20,864 nt of DNA from CBDHHC01 sp050633205 (lineage in GTDB: Bacteria; Pseudomonadota; Alphaproteobacteria; Rhizobiales; CBDHHC01). Shown here in pieces: positions 1 to 6,385 of this stretch. The position numbers were made by a program, and so were the translations under genes. The number at the start of each line of letters is the position of its first letter. Positions within the stretch are counted from its first letter, which is position 1. The stretch lies in the NCBI GenBank assembly GCA_050633205.1, contig JBOEGA010000074.1, forward strand, positions 1 through 20,864, in the 5' to 3' direction. The notes beneath the pieces are model-generated. The model was given only the letters and a program-made list of their open reading frames with translations, was not told where the DNA came from and searched no databases.

Positions 1-85
1 ATCTCGACTTATTCATATTATGCAGGCTTTTTTACATTCACACGCTTAGCGTAATTCTTGTGTTTAGGAATTGCCGAGCTTTTTT

Positions 86-655
86 TTAGAAATCTGATGT
101 CGAGAAAACAAAATAAGTTGAAAATACTACTGAAATGCATCCAAGCCACCAAATCAAACTATATAGCTTTATGTCTAATATTATGCCGCCATGATTAATG
201 AAGGCGTATAACGCAAAAACAGGCACTAGGGAAAATGATCCAAATATTAAAGACAATCTACCTATCTTTTGTATGTTAAAAGCGCTTTTTCTCTCTCTAT
301 GATAATTTTCCCATTGAAAAATTTCTGATGCGTCTGACATATTCAGAGCTTGTCCAATTTTAGGCCTTAACATTTTTAGTATATAATCGCGAATATGATT
401 AATTTTTATTTCATTGGAGCTATATAACAGTGATAATAAAAGTGCTGAAAAGGGGATCGCCAGAAGGTAGTAAAAACTGGACGGTGAACTTGAATATTGT
501 GTGCTCATAATTGCAGCGTTTATTATTATGCTAGTATACAACACAGTCTCCCTGACTAATAACCTATTAGACTGTTCATTTTTTAAGGATGTGTATTCAG
601 CAATATACAAGTTTTCCAATTTGCTAACTTCGATCTTACTCATCTTCTTGTCCAT
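86..655 (-). CDS. Four-helix integral membrane protein, unknown function, partner of the PNP/NACHT-like gene
   Basis: The product is 189 aa and I do not recognise a named family. Hydrophobic stretches near residues 36-51, 61-80, 132-153 and 163-184 suggest two transmembrane hairpins separated by a charged cytoplasmic loop (about 81-131). The N-terminal segment has a conspicuous polar motif, YTSLKNEQSNRLLVRE, just before the first helix. The gene follows the large nucleosidase-domain gene on the same strand with a 21-bp gap, so the two are probably co-transcribed. No good ribosome binding site precedes the ATG at 655. An ATG four codons later has GGACAAGAAG in front and may be the true start. 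A role as membrane partner or effector of a defence system is inferred from context only. Confidence 0.7.
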   Translation of the reverse strand: MDKKMSKIEVSKLENLYIAEYTSLKNEQSNRLLVRETVLYTSIIINAAIMSTQYSSSPSSFYYLLAIPFSALLLSLLYSSNEIKINHIRDYILKMLRPKIGQALNMSDASEIFQWENYHRERKSAFNIQKIGRLSLIFGSFSLVPVFALYAFINHGGIILDIKLYSLIWWLGCISVVFSTYFVFSTSDF

Positions 656-676
656 TAAAAAATATTTTTTCCATAG

Positions 677-3664
677 TTACTTTGAGGAAATGCTTTTGGG
701 ATTGACTAACTTAAGCCCAATAGGAGCTATTACCTCTTCAACTAAGGCCAAGAGATTAATGCGCTCTTCTTGACTTGTCGATGTCCAATATGCTCGTCCC
801 AAAAGATAATCTGCTATTGTAACCCGTGCAAAAGCTTTTTGAGGCAACTTTTTAATTATTTTTATGAAATGTGAACTTCCTGAGTTGCTGTCGAGTGCTA
901 CAAGCCACAATGAGCGAAGTAATTCATATGATTCTTTGTCAAATGTTATTTTTGACAAACTTTTATACAAGACAGGGTGGCTTGCTGAGTCATTAATTCG
1001 ATTTAGCATGCTTGGCATTACGGACATGAAGCCGTGTACTTCAGATATATTTACAAATATGTCCACTAATTTTATAAGAGTTTCCTCTTCAAAATCAACG
1101 TGATCTAGTTCGTTTCTCATATCTTCAACTACACTTTCTTTGACTGATTGATGATCAATTTCATTTAGATTTCTAAACCAATCATCTGTTATCAATGTCG
1201 TTAGCTGGATAATTCTGTCTGCAAGTAATCGTTTATCTTTTGCTGTTAAATGTTCAGCTCCCGCACCGAGCAAAGTAACTCCAAGATCCAAATCGTGGAT
1301 TAGTTTTTTTCTTCCTTTGTGAAAATCAGGAGTTTCATTAGAGTTTATTTTATGTTCCACTGTAGAAGCTCTCATTCTTGAGTTTACATCAAGTATTTTC
1401 TGCTTTTTTTCAGTTTCATCATCACAATCTAACATATCATCAATCATGTGTTCACAGCGCTTGTGAACGTCTGAAATTGCAGATTGCTTTTTTAGTAATT
1501 GGGGGGAGATTTCAGAGTCAAAGAGTGCGTGTAACCCTGTTGTTACGGTTCTGTCCTCACATTCCGCGATTTTTTTAAAATCAGCTATATCGGATTCCAA
1601 ATTATGAAGTATATCTTGATAGACAGCCTGCCCACCGCATAATTCGCAATAGATTATAAACGTTGGGAAATCAAAATATTCAGCGTTGATATTGAAATAT
1701 TTTTTTGCCTTATCCTCATTATTAGCTAAGTGCTCAGCAAGTAGGAAAAATCTTATAAAAGGTATTGAAAATTCAACATTATTACGATCTACTTTCAAAA
1801 TACCATATTCAAAAAATTTCTCGATGAAGTTTTCTGAATTGACGTCGAAATCATATTCTTCTAATACTTCTTGAGCAATAGAATTCAACTCTTTCTTAGT
1901 TATCATTTTCCCGTCAATTTCCATTCTCTCCAGAATATTAACAAGGAAACGTTTTCTCGTTGTTCTGCTTAGTCTTACGTCACTTGTATCTCCTGCTACA
2001 GTGAATGTAAGAAAGCCTGTTACAGCAAGTTCAATCAACTCTGATCGCCGATTGGCTTCAATTAGCTTAGTTAAGAAATCTTTCGGTATACCAGCTACGT
2101 AGCTAGCATGTACTGGTAGGTCGAATTTGTTGAATGTTTGTGATAAACGGAGTGCTATACTTTCAGCCTCTATATTTTCAACTTCAAATTGCTTGCGAAT
2201 AAACCTAGCTATATTTGCGAAAGAAATTGAGTCTATCGTGAATGGAACATAAAAGGTAAGATAGTTGTCTTCCGCTAAAAGTTGATAATCGGAATGTTTA
2301 ATAAATGTTATAGATCGACAATTTTTGGATTTAGTGAGCTCCGAAATTATATGCTTCATTTTGGAGTTACTGTGAGCAGGAAGAGATGGAAAAACGTAGA
2401 CAATTACGCAGTCCTCTCTTTTTGCGAGTTCTTCCAATTGCTCTTTACTAAGCTCAGGCACAAAATGATTAATAGATCTGGGAGGCGCTATATTTTCTTC
2501 AACAAATACTGGTACAATTATTCTACCATTGATCGTATTGGATAGTAAGTGATATGCAAACTGTTGGGGAGCACCTTGATCTGGATAACTAGTTGGCATT
2601 TCTATTAATATATGCGAGTCAGTTTCTAGAATTTCTTCTATGTTTTGTGGCAGGCTTTGTTCTCCGATACTGGGTCTGCCTCTTAGACGGGGGGGAGGTG
2701 TCCAATAGTTATTACCGCCGATCCTGAACTCCGGTGATAGAAGCATAAGTTGTTCTCGGATTTTTTTCTGAACTATTGTTATGGCAGTGTCTAATAGGTC
2801 CTCTTGATCTTCGCAAATATCGGTGCGAGTTTTCTCCGTATTTTGACTTTCAATGAAATTTGCTCTAAAGAATGAATTATATTCCAAGTTTATTTTCAAA
2901 AAGTCTGCGGCATTTCTTACAGCATATTTGCTTACCCCTCGAGATGTTTCTTTTTCAAGTTGATTTTTTTGTGCGTCTGAGTGATCTGAAATACCCCTGA
3001 TAGTTATTACATCCATACCCGTCCATTCAAAGTGACTAAAAATTCCCCCAACTTCAGTTTCAATTGCCAGCATTTTTCTATTCAATTTCTTTATTTTATT
3101 TTTGAATTCACTGCTTGCAGAAACAGGGCCAGTACATATTGTACCATTATGAATTTTAGCGACGTCTAAATCTTCTGAATTAGAGAGGCCAGCAATGTCT
3201 CGATTTTTGTTACAGCGTTCACGCCAGGTTTTTCTTGCTTCATCTAAGGCTGGATGTGTGTTGAAGAACTGTAACTTATATGAAAATTTTATATTTGTAC
3301 GGTAAGACGAAGGAGCAACTTCGGTATCAATGTCAGTAATTTTTTGATTTTGAGAGATGTCTATAATGTTGCCAGAGAAACAAACATCACCAAGATTAAC
3401 GTCTTCGCTGATCCCCCCAGCTATTCCCAAACAAACAAACAGTTTAAAGGTACATATTGTTGAGATATTCGCTGCAGCTGACTGTGCCGCAGAAGCTCCC
3501 ATTTCATGCCCTGCTACAAGTAGAAGTGAAATACCGGAACACTTAGTGGATAATGCAACCATATTAAAGTCGTTTGTCAAATCTTCCGTATAGCCGAAAA
3601 TATTTGATACTTCTCTAAACTCTTCTTCAAGGGGGCAGTATAATATCATGTCAAAGTGGAGCAT
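677..3664 (-). CDS. PNP-family nucleosidase domain fused to a degenerate NACHT/STAND-like module (candidate defence protein)
   Basis: The product is 995 aa from the ATG at 3664. A TTG two codons upstream also opens the frame, but AGGT spaced 9 nt from the ATG favours the ATG. Residues 1 to about 265 carry nucleoside phosphorylase/MTAN hallmarks: GIAGGI near 80-85, GDV near 92, IETEVGGIF near 201-209 and RGISDHSD near 223-230, which holds the likely catalytic Asp. From about 350 the order of hydrophobic strands resembles a NACHT NTPase (HILIEMP, IIVPVFVEE, CVIVYVFPSLP, SITFIKHSD). The expected GxxGxGK[ST] is replaced by MPTSYPDQGAP, so ATP binding there looks lost. The remainder is helical and unassigned. 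PNP-domain effectors that cleave ATP are known in Detocs, CBASS and Avs-type antiphage systems. Assigning that role here is inference; the PNP fold is the firm part. Confidence 0.75.
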   Translation of the reverse strand: MLHFDMILYCPLEEEFREVSNIFGYTEDLTNDFNMVALSTKCSGISLLLVAGHEMGASAAQSAAANISTICTFKLFVCLGIAGGISEDVNLGDVCFSGNIIDISQNQKITDIDTEVAPSSYRTNIKFSYKLQFFNTHPALDEARKTWRERCNKNRDIAGLSNSEDLDVAKIHNGTICTGPVSASSEFKNKIKKLNRKMLAIETEVGGIFSHFEWTGMDVITIRGISDHSDAQKNQLEKETSRGVSKYAVRNAADFLKINLEYNSFFRANFIESQNTEKTRTDICEDQEDLLDTAITIVQKKIREQLMLLSPEFRIGGNNYWTPPPRLRGRPSIGEQSLPQNIEEILETDSHILIEMPTSYPDQGAPQQFAYHLLSNTINGRIIVPVFVEENIAPPRSINHFVPELSKEQLEELAKREDCVIVYVFPSLPAHSNSKMKHIISELTKSKNCRSITFIKHSDYQLLAEDNYLTFYVPFTIDSISFANIARFIRKQFEVENIEAESIALRLSQTFNKFDLPVHASYVAGIPKDFLTKLIEANRRSELIELAVTGFLTFTVAGDTSDVRLSRTTRKRFLVNILERMEIDGKMITKKELNSIAQEVLEEYDFDVNSENFIEKFFEYGILKVDRNNVEFSIPFIRFFLLAEHLANNEDKAKKYFNINAEYFDFPTFIIYCELCGGQAVYQDILHNLESDIADFKKIAECEDRTVTTGLHALFDSEISPQLLKKQSAISDVHKRCEHMIDDMLDCDDETEKKQKILDVNSRMRASTVEHKINSNETPDFHKGRKKLIHDLDLGVTLLGAGAEHLTAKDKRLLADRIIQLTTLITDDWFRNLNEIDHQSVKESVVEDMRNELDHVDFEEETLIKLVDIFVNISEVHGFMSVMPSMLNRINDSASHPVLYKSLSKITFDKESYELLRSLWLVALDSNSGSSHFIKIIKKLPQKAFARVTIADYLLGRAYWTSTSQEERINLLALVEEVIAPIGLKLVNPKSISSK

Positions 3665-3670
3665 AGTCAA

Positions 3671-3924
3671 TTTACCTGCATGTTATGCAAATAGAATACT
3701 TATGGAATAGCTATAAGGTAATCTCAATGTCTCATTACTGCTTATCCACTACTATAGTTTTACGACTTTTAACAAAGGAGTATGTCTATGAACGCTATAA
3801 AAAAAATGTATAACTCTCCATAAGTCTGGCATTTATTAGGAACCGTGATATCGAAGAATATTGGTATTTCGTCGGTCATTTTGGCTTGTGTAAAAACAAA
3901 AAATGACTCTATCAACACTGTTTG
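3671..3924. other. Intergenic region upstream of the PNP/NACHT-like gene
   Basis: This stretch holds the promoter side of the leftward operon. A good Shine-Dalgarno-like AAAGGAG at about 3774-3780 on the plus strand precedes ATGs at 3781 and 3787. These open a frame of only 11-13 codons (stop near 3822), which looks like the start of a decayed gene. I see no intact gene. Confidence 0.4.
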
Positions 3925-4011
3925 AAGACATCCGGGAACGTCACCGATGAGACAATTCTCAATTACATTGAAAATCATACAGAGGATGAACTTACTGGTA
4001 ATCGCCGGTAG
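3925..4011 (+). pseudogene. Relic of the C-terminus of an IS200/IS605-type TnpA transposase
   Basis: Read in frame from 3925, the plus strand encodes TSGNVTDETILNYIENH, then a short hydrophilic tail and a stop (TAG, 4009-4011). In IS200/IS605 Y1 transposases this segment lies near the C-terminus, where the protein typically reads YFVATxGNVT..xIxxYIExQ. Upstream the frame is closed by a TGA at 3904-3906, and I find no HUH motif or catalytic tyrosine helix in a usable frame. Only the end of the gene survives, and the preceding ~100 bp may be its decayed continuation. It marks past insertion activity in this region. Confidence 0.55.
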
Positions 4012-4135
4012 TGGTTCAGTAAACATTTATCATCGATGTAGATGCAAAAAAATTAATGAGAGCTCCTGTACAAGGTGCTGAATCCCAAACAGGAACCGTG
4101 GATGCGCAATTTTTTGAAAAATATCATAAAGCCGC

Positions 4136-4201
4136 CCCACCCACACTCTGACCTCTTACATGAAATCTACGATGAAGGTGAGAGGTCAGAGTGTGGGTGG
4201 G
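4136..4201. repeat. Perfect 21-bp palindrome arm pair (hairpin IR1)
   Basis: The arms 4136-4156 and 4181-4201 are exact reverse complements (core CACACTCTGACCTCT) around a 24-nt spacer. With one G-U pair the RNA stem would extend 3 bp further. It is closely related to the palindrome at 5061-5133. No T-run follows on either strand, so it is not a simple intrinsic terminator. Confidence 0.9.
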
Positions 4202-4311
4202 AGTTTTGATAGTATATAAAGTGAAGATATAACTTATGAACAAAGAGAATGAAGAGGTTAAAATATTATAGTGTATGGGAAGGCATAATAAAATTGTATA
4301 TGCGGATTGTT

Positions 4312-4355
4312 GATTTATGTGAAATATGATTTATGTGAAATATGATTAATGTGAC
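4312..4355. repeat. 16-bp tandem repeat, about 2.7 copies
   Basis: The unit GATTTATGTGAAATAT occurs at 4312-4327 and 4328-4343, followed by a partial diverged third copy (GATTAATGTGAC) from 4344. It lies in the AT-rich spacer between palindrome IR1 and the first multi-hairpin repeat. Confidence 0.85.
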
Positions 4356-4465
4356 AGAAACCATTTTTCTTCTGGCTCGTCCTAGCTTGGTCTGGCACTA
4401 GTGTGGATTGAAGCCGATTTTTTTGTGGCTTATGATATTTCTAATACCCATACAGATTCTTTGGC

Positions 4466-4565
4466 GCTCTCCCGTGTTACACACGAGCCCGGCTGCATGT
4501 CGCTAAGGGGTGATGAAGCACCCCAAGCTCACCGAACCCCTTGAAGAAGAGTTTCGGCCAAAGGT
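4466..4565. repeat. Multi-hairpin repeat, copy 1
   Basis: This ~100-bp block is clearly similar to 5402-5496. It begins GCTCTCCCGTGTT and ends TTTCGGCCAAAGGT in both copies. It contains self-complementary elements: GGGGTG/CACCCC at 4507-4524, and a stem formed by CCGAACCCC with GAGTTTCGG near its end. The first stem (CCCGTGT/ACACGAG) carries a mismatch here. No open reading frame of note crosses it. It may be a structured RNA or a palindromic mobile repeat; I do not recognise a known family. Confidence 0.75.
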
Positions 4566-4751
4566 TTTCATCGCAAAAGTTGAACTGCTGGAGAGGGTCC
4601 TCAGCGCATGATCTGGGTCGAGCGCATCTTTGGTTCAATTCTTTTCTTTTGCGGAAATCAATTCAACAAACCAGCACCTCGATCAGAGTTTCAGGTTTCT
4701 CGTCGAGGCCGTGAGTTTTACCTCAAACCAGAGTAAGAATTCTGTCTACAA

Positions 4752-4797
4752 GGTGGCCAGGGTGTTGGCCACAGTCAGTACATAAACCCTGGCCACC
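4752..4797. repeat. 12-bp inverted repeat with 22-nt spacer
   Basis: GGTGGCCAGGGT at 4752-4763 is the exact reverse complement of 4786-4797. It is another palindrome in the gene-poor region, unrelated in sequence to IR1 and IR2. No T-run follows. Confidence 0.8.
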
Positions 4798-4876
4798 CAA
4801 CTGCCATACGGCCTGTCCATCAGACTATAAAGTTCATTGGACTTAGTGAGAGAAATTCCCCAAAGCACGGCTAAAA

Positions 4877-4890
4877 TTGCACAAGTGCAA
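4877..4890. repeat. Short perfect palindrome TTGCAC-AA-GTGCAA
   Basis: Six-base arms flank a 2-nt centre, in an AT-rich context. The size fits a dimeric repressor operator, but no gene starts nearby, so this is a structural observation only. Confidence 0.45.
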
Positions 4891-5060
4891 ATATAATATG
4901 TAAAATTTTATAGGATTTCATTGGGTAAAAACGGGCGCAAAAAAATGCTAATCCTGCAAAGGCATTTTCATGCAATTATGAAAATCACCCTCCTGTTCCA
5001 GGTCCTGTTTCCCGATACAGTAGGTTGTAGAAGATAACATGCTGAAAAGAAAGAAAAAGA

Positions 5061-5133
5061 ACCACCGCCCACACCCTGACCTCCCACTCACAACGTTTGT
5101 CTTAAAGCGGGAGGTCAGGGTGTGGGCGGTGGT
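5061..5133. repeat. Perfect 25-bp palindrome arm pair (hairpin IR2)
   Basis: The arms 5061-5085 and 5109-5133 are exact reverse complements around a 23-nt spacer. The core CCCACACCCTGACCTC matches IR1 at 4136-4201 except for substitutions mirrored in the opposite arm, so both copies remain perfectly paired. Flanking DNA is purine-rich on the right (5134-5230). No T-run follows. Confidence 0.92.
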
Positions 5134-5401
5134 AAGAAAGAAGAGTGAGAGAGGAGAAGAATAAAGGGCTAGAGAAGATAAAGTAAGGAAGTGGTAGAAG
5201 CGGCAATGGCGGTTGAGAATGACAGGGTGTAAAGATACGGGCAGGCTATGTGTGGCTGGTCTGGTCAGGGTGGGCAGGGTGGCTTATTTTTACCGTTTAC
5301 TCTGGCCGTTAGTCTGGTCTTGTCCCTGTCCATGACACTGTCCAGTAAGGTGAATCTCATACATATAGGCAGATTGACCATACAGGTAAAAATGATGCTG
5401 G

Positions 5402-5496
5402 GCTCTCCCGTGTTGCACACGGGCCGGGCTGCATTTCGCTAAGGGCTAAAGCCCAAAGCTCCACCGAACCCCTGAAGAAGGGTTTCGGCCAAAGGT
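5402..5496. repeat. Multi-hairpin repeat, copy 2
   Basis: This is the second copy of the block at 4466-4565 and is better paired: CCCGTGT-TGC-ACACGGG (5408-5424), GGGC-TAAA-GCCC (5443-5454), and a stem joining CCGAACCCC to GGGTTTCGG near 5465-5489. Both copies are preceded by CCATACAG (5378-5385; 4448-4455 for copy 1). The block starts 269 bp after hairpin IR2, and copy 1 starts 265 bp after IR1, so hairpin plus block behave as one duplicated module. Confidence 0.78.
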
Positions 5497-5514
5497 AGGC
5501 ATCCCTAATCCTGC

Positions 5515-5552
5515 GGCAGCTTTGCTGCCTCGTATCGGGGCGCTAAAGCGCC
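5515..5552. repeat. Two adjacent small perfect hairpins
   Basis: GGCAGC-TTT-GCTGCC spans 5515-5529 and GGCGC-TAAA-GCGCC spans 5539-5552. They follow directly on multi-hairpin repeat copy 2. No equivalent pair follows copy 1, where sequence diverges after about position 4574. Confidence 0.75.
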
Positions 5553-5597
5553 ACATGTTATTTGGTGCGCACTCAAACTCACCAAAGGAAAACGCTC

Positions 5598-5686
5598 TAA
5601 ACTTTTCCTCCAGACCCATTTCTCGCACGCATTCTGAAAGGCAGAATTGATTCGCGCACAAGAAACGGCTCCAGAGGAAAAGTTTA
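5598..5686. repeat. Long imperfect hairpin, 13-bp perfect outer arms
   Basis: The outer arms TAAACTTTTCCTC (5598-5610) and 5674-5686 are exact reverse complements. The apex ATTCTG-AAAGG-CAGAAT (5631-5647) is also perfect. Between them the two sides still match imperfectly (TTTCTCGCACGC against GCGCACAAGAAA), so nearly all 89 nt can fold. This could be a MITE-like element or a folded recombination or RNA element. I see no integron GTTRRRY core and no clear target duplication. Confidence 0.65.
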
Positions 5687-5828
5687 AAATCGGGTTGCAG
5701 GAGAAAAGTACAAAAAGGTACCGGAACGTACTAATACGTCCCAATAAGGGTAAATAAAGCATCTTCCTGCCAGAACGGTTACACGCGATAATGTTTATTA
5801 TTGATAAGCAGTTCCGAAGGAAGAATAT

Positions 5829-6053
5829 ATGACAGCAGACCCAACCAGCCAGAACCTCTATCTCACATCAGCGGAGGCGGCCGAACTTCTCAAACTATCA
5901 ACCCGCACCCTGGAGCGAATGCGCGTCACAGGAGAAGGTCCGCCATTCATGAAAGCAGGAGCAGGAAAACGCTCGCGGGTCCTTTACAGGCAATCTGACA
6001 TAAGTAAATGGCTTGAGGGGAATACATTCCAGTCGACATCAGAATATGAGTGA
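5829..6053 (+). CDS. Small excisionase/AlpA-like helix-turn-helix protein
   Basis: The product is 74 aa. The ATG at 5829 is preceded by GAAGGAAG at good spacing. The pattern LTSAEAAELLKLSTRTLERMR followed by a basic segment and a closing VLYRQSDISKWLEG is the MerR-like winged HTH of the excisionase/AlpA group (HTH_17), which recognises DNA at recombination or promoter sites. Such genes usually sit beside a tyrosine integrase in prophages and islands. No integrase is visible in this window, so the element is either broken or has its integrase elsewhere. It lies about 140 bp from the 3' end of tRNA-Met, as expected at an island edge. The exact role (excision directionality or transcriptional control) is inferred. 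Confidence 0.8.
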   Translation: MTADPTSQNLYLTSAEAAELLKLSTRTLERMRVTGEGPPFMKAGAGKRSRVLYRQSDISKWLEGNTFQSTSEYE

Positions 6054-6104
6054 AATTTTATGCGCCCGCCAGTTTCACTCAAAATTCGACAGAAATAGGT
6101 CAAA

Positions 6105-6139
6105 AAATGTTAGCCATATGTTAGCCATAGCTAACATTT
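6105..6139. repeat. Tandem 11-bp repeat inside an inverted repeat, candidate attachment or operator site
   Basis: TGTTAGCCATA occurs twice in tandem (6108-6118, 6119-6129). The whole is bounded by AAATGTTAGC (6105-6114) and its exact reverse complement (6130-6139). It sits between the excisionase-like gene and tRNA-Met, where an att site or excisionase binding site would be expected. No second copy is visible in the window. Confidence 0.55.
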
Positions 6140-6195
6140 CAACTCTACGCCGAAGAGTGATTTTCTTCTAACTGCTTTAATTTATTGAGAAAACT

Positions 6196-6272
6196 TGGTA
6201 GCGGGGGAGGGACTTGAACCCCCGACCTACGGATTATGATTCCGCCGCTCTAACCAGCTGAGCTACCCCGCC
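6196..6272 (-). tRNA. tRNA-Met (CAT anticodon), elongator-like
   Basis: The 77 nt read 5'-GGCGGGG..., with the D-arm GCTC/GAGC and an anticodon loop ATCATAA with anticodon CAT at 6238-6236. The T-loop is TTCAAGT and the 3' CCA is encoded. Pairing is complete apart from wobble pairs, including G1-U72. The initiator features (unpaired 1:72, three G-C pairs in the anticodon stem) are absent, so it is probably the elongator. A tRNA-Ile2 (lysidine-modified CAT) is the alternative and cannot be excluded by eye. Confidence 0.93.
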
Positions 6273-6299
6273 ACACGTGTGATCGTGTAAGTGAACGTT

Positions 6300-6329
6300 T
6301 GTATAATTGTGTGCATGCCCAGCTGTCAA
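6300..6329 (-). promoter_or_regulatory. Sigma-70-type promoter of tRNA-Met
   Basis: On the minus strand a perfect -35 TTGACA (6329-6324) is followed after 18 bp by TATACA (6305-6300), with the mature tRNA 5' end about 28 nt downstream. Confidence 0.7.
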
Positions 6330-6348
6330 GACGGGCATGGAGTTTTTT
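6314..6348 (+). terminator. Stem-loop with T-run on the plus strand
   Basis: CATGCCC (6314-6320) and GGGCATG (6333-6339) flank a 12-nt loop, and six T follow at 6343-6348. This fits an intrinsic terminator for plus-strand transcription leaving the island side, although it overlaps the -35 box of the tRNA promoter on the other strand. On the minus strand there is no T-run, so it would not stop mnmA transcripts. Confidence 0.45.
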
Positions 6349-6385
6349 ATGTGTTTTCAGCTAAAAAGTGTAATTTTCAGCTAAA

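Noticed and set aside
3769..4026. 85-codon open frame on the minus strand
   Set aside because: It lies antisense to the transposase relic, has no recognisable family and no good ribosome binding site; treated as a shadow.
4136..5133. CRISPR array
   Set aside because: Only two palindromic units about 900 bp apart; there is no regular short-repeat/spacer pattern and no cas gene in the window.
4136..5686. Retron-like ncRNA or integron attC array
   Set aside because: No reverse transcriptase or integron integrase is encoded nearby, and no retron branching-G arrangement or attC GTTRRRY core was found.
5248..5762. Several 64-85 codon open frames on both strands over the hairpin repeats
   Set aside because: They run through inverted repeats and structured blocks, overlap each other, and show no protein-like conservation between the two repeat copies.
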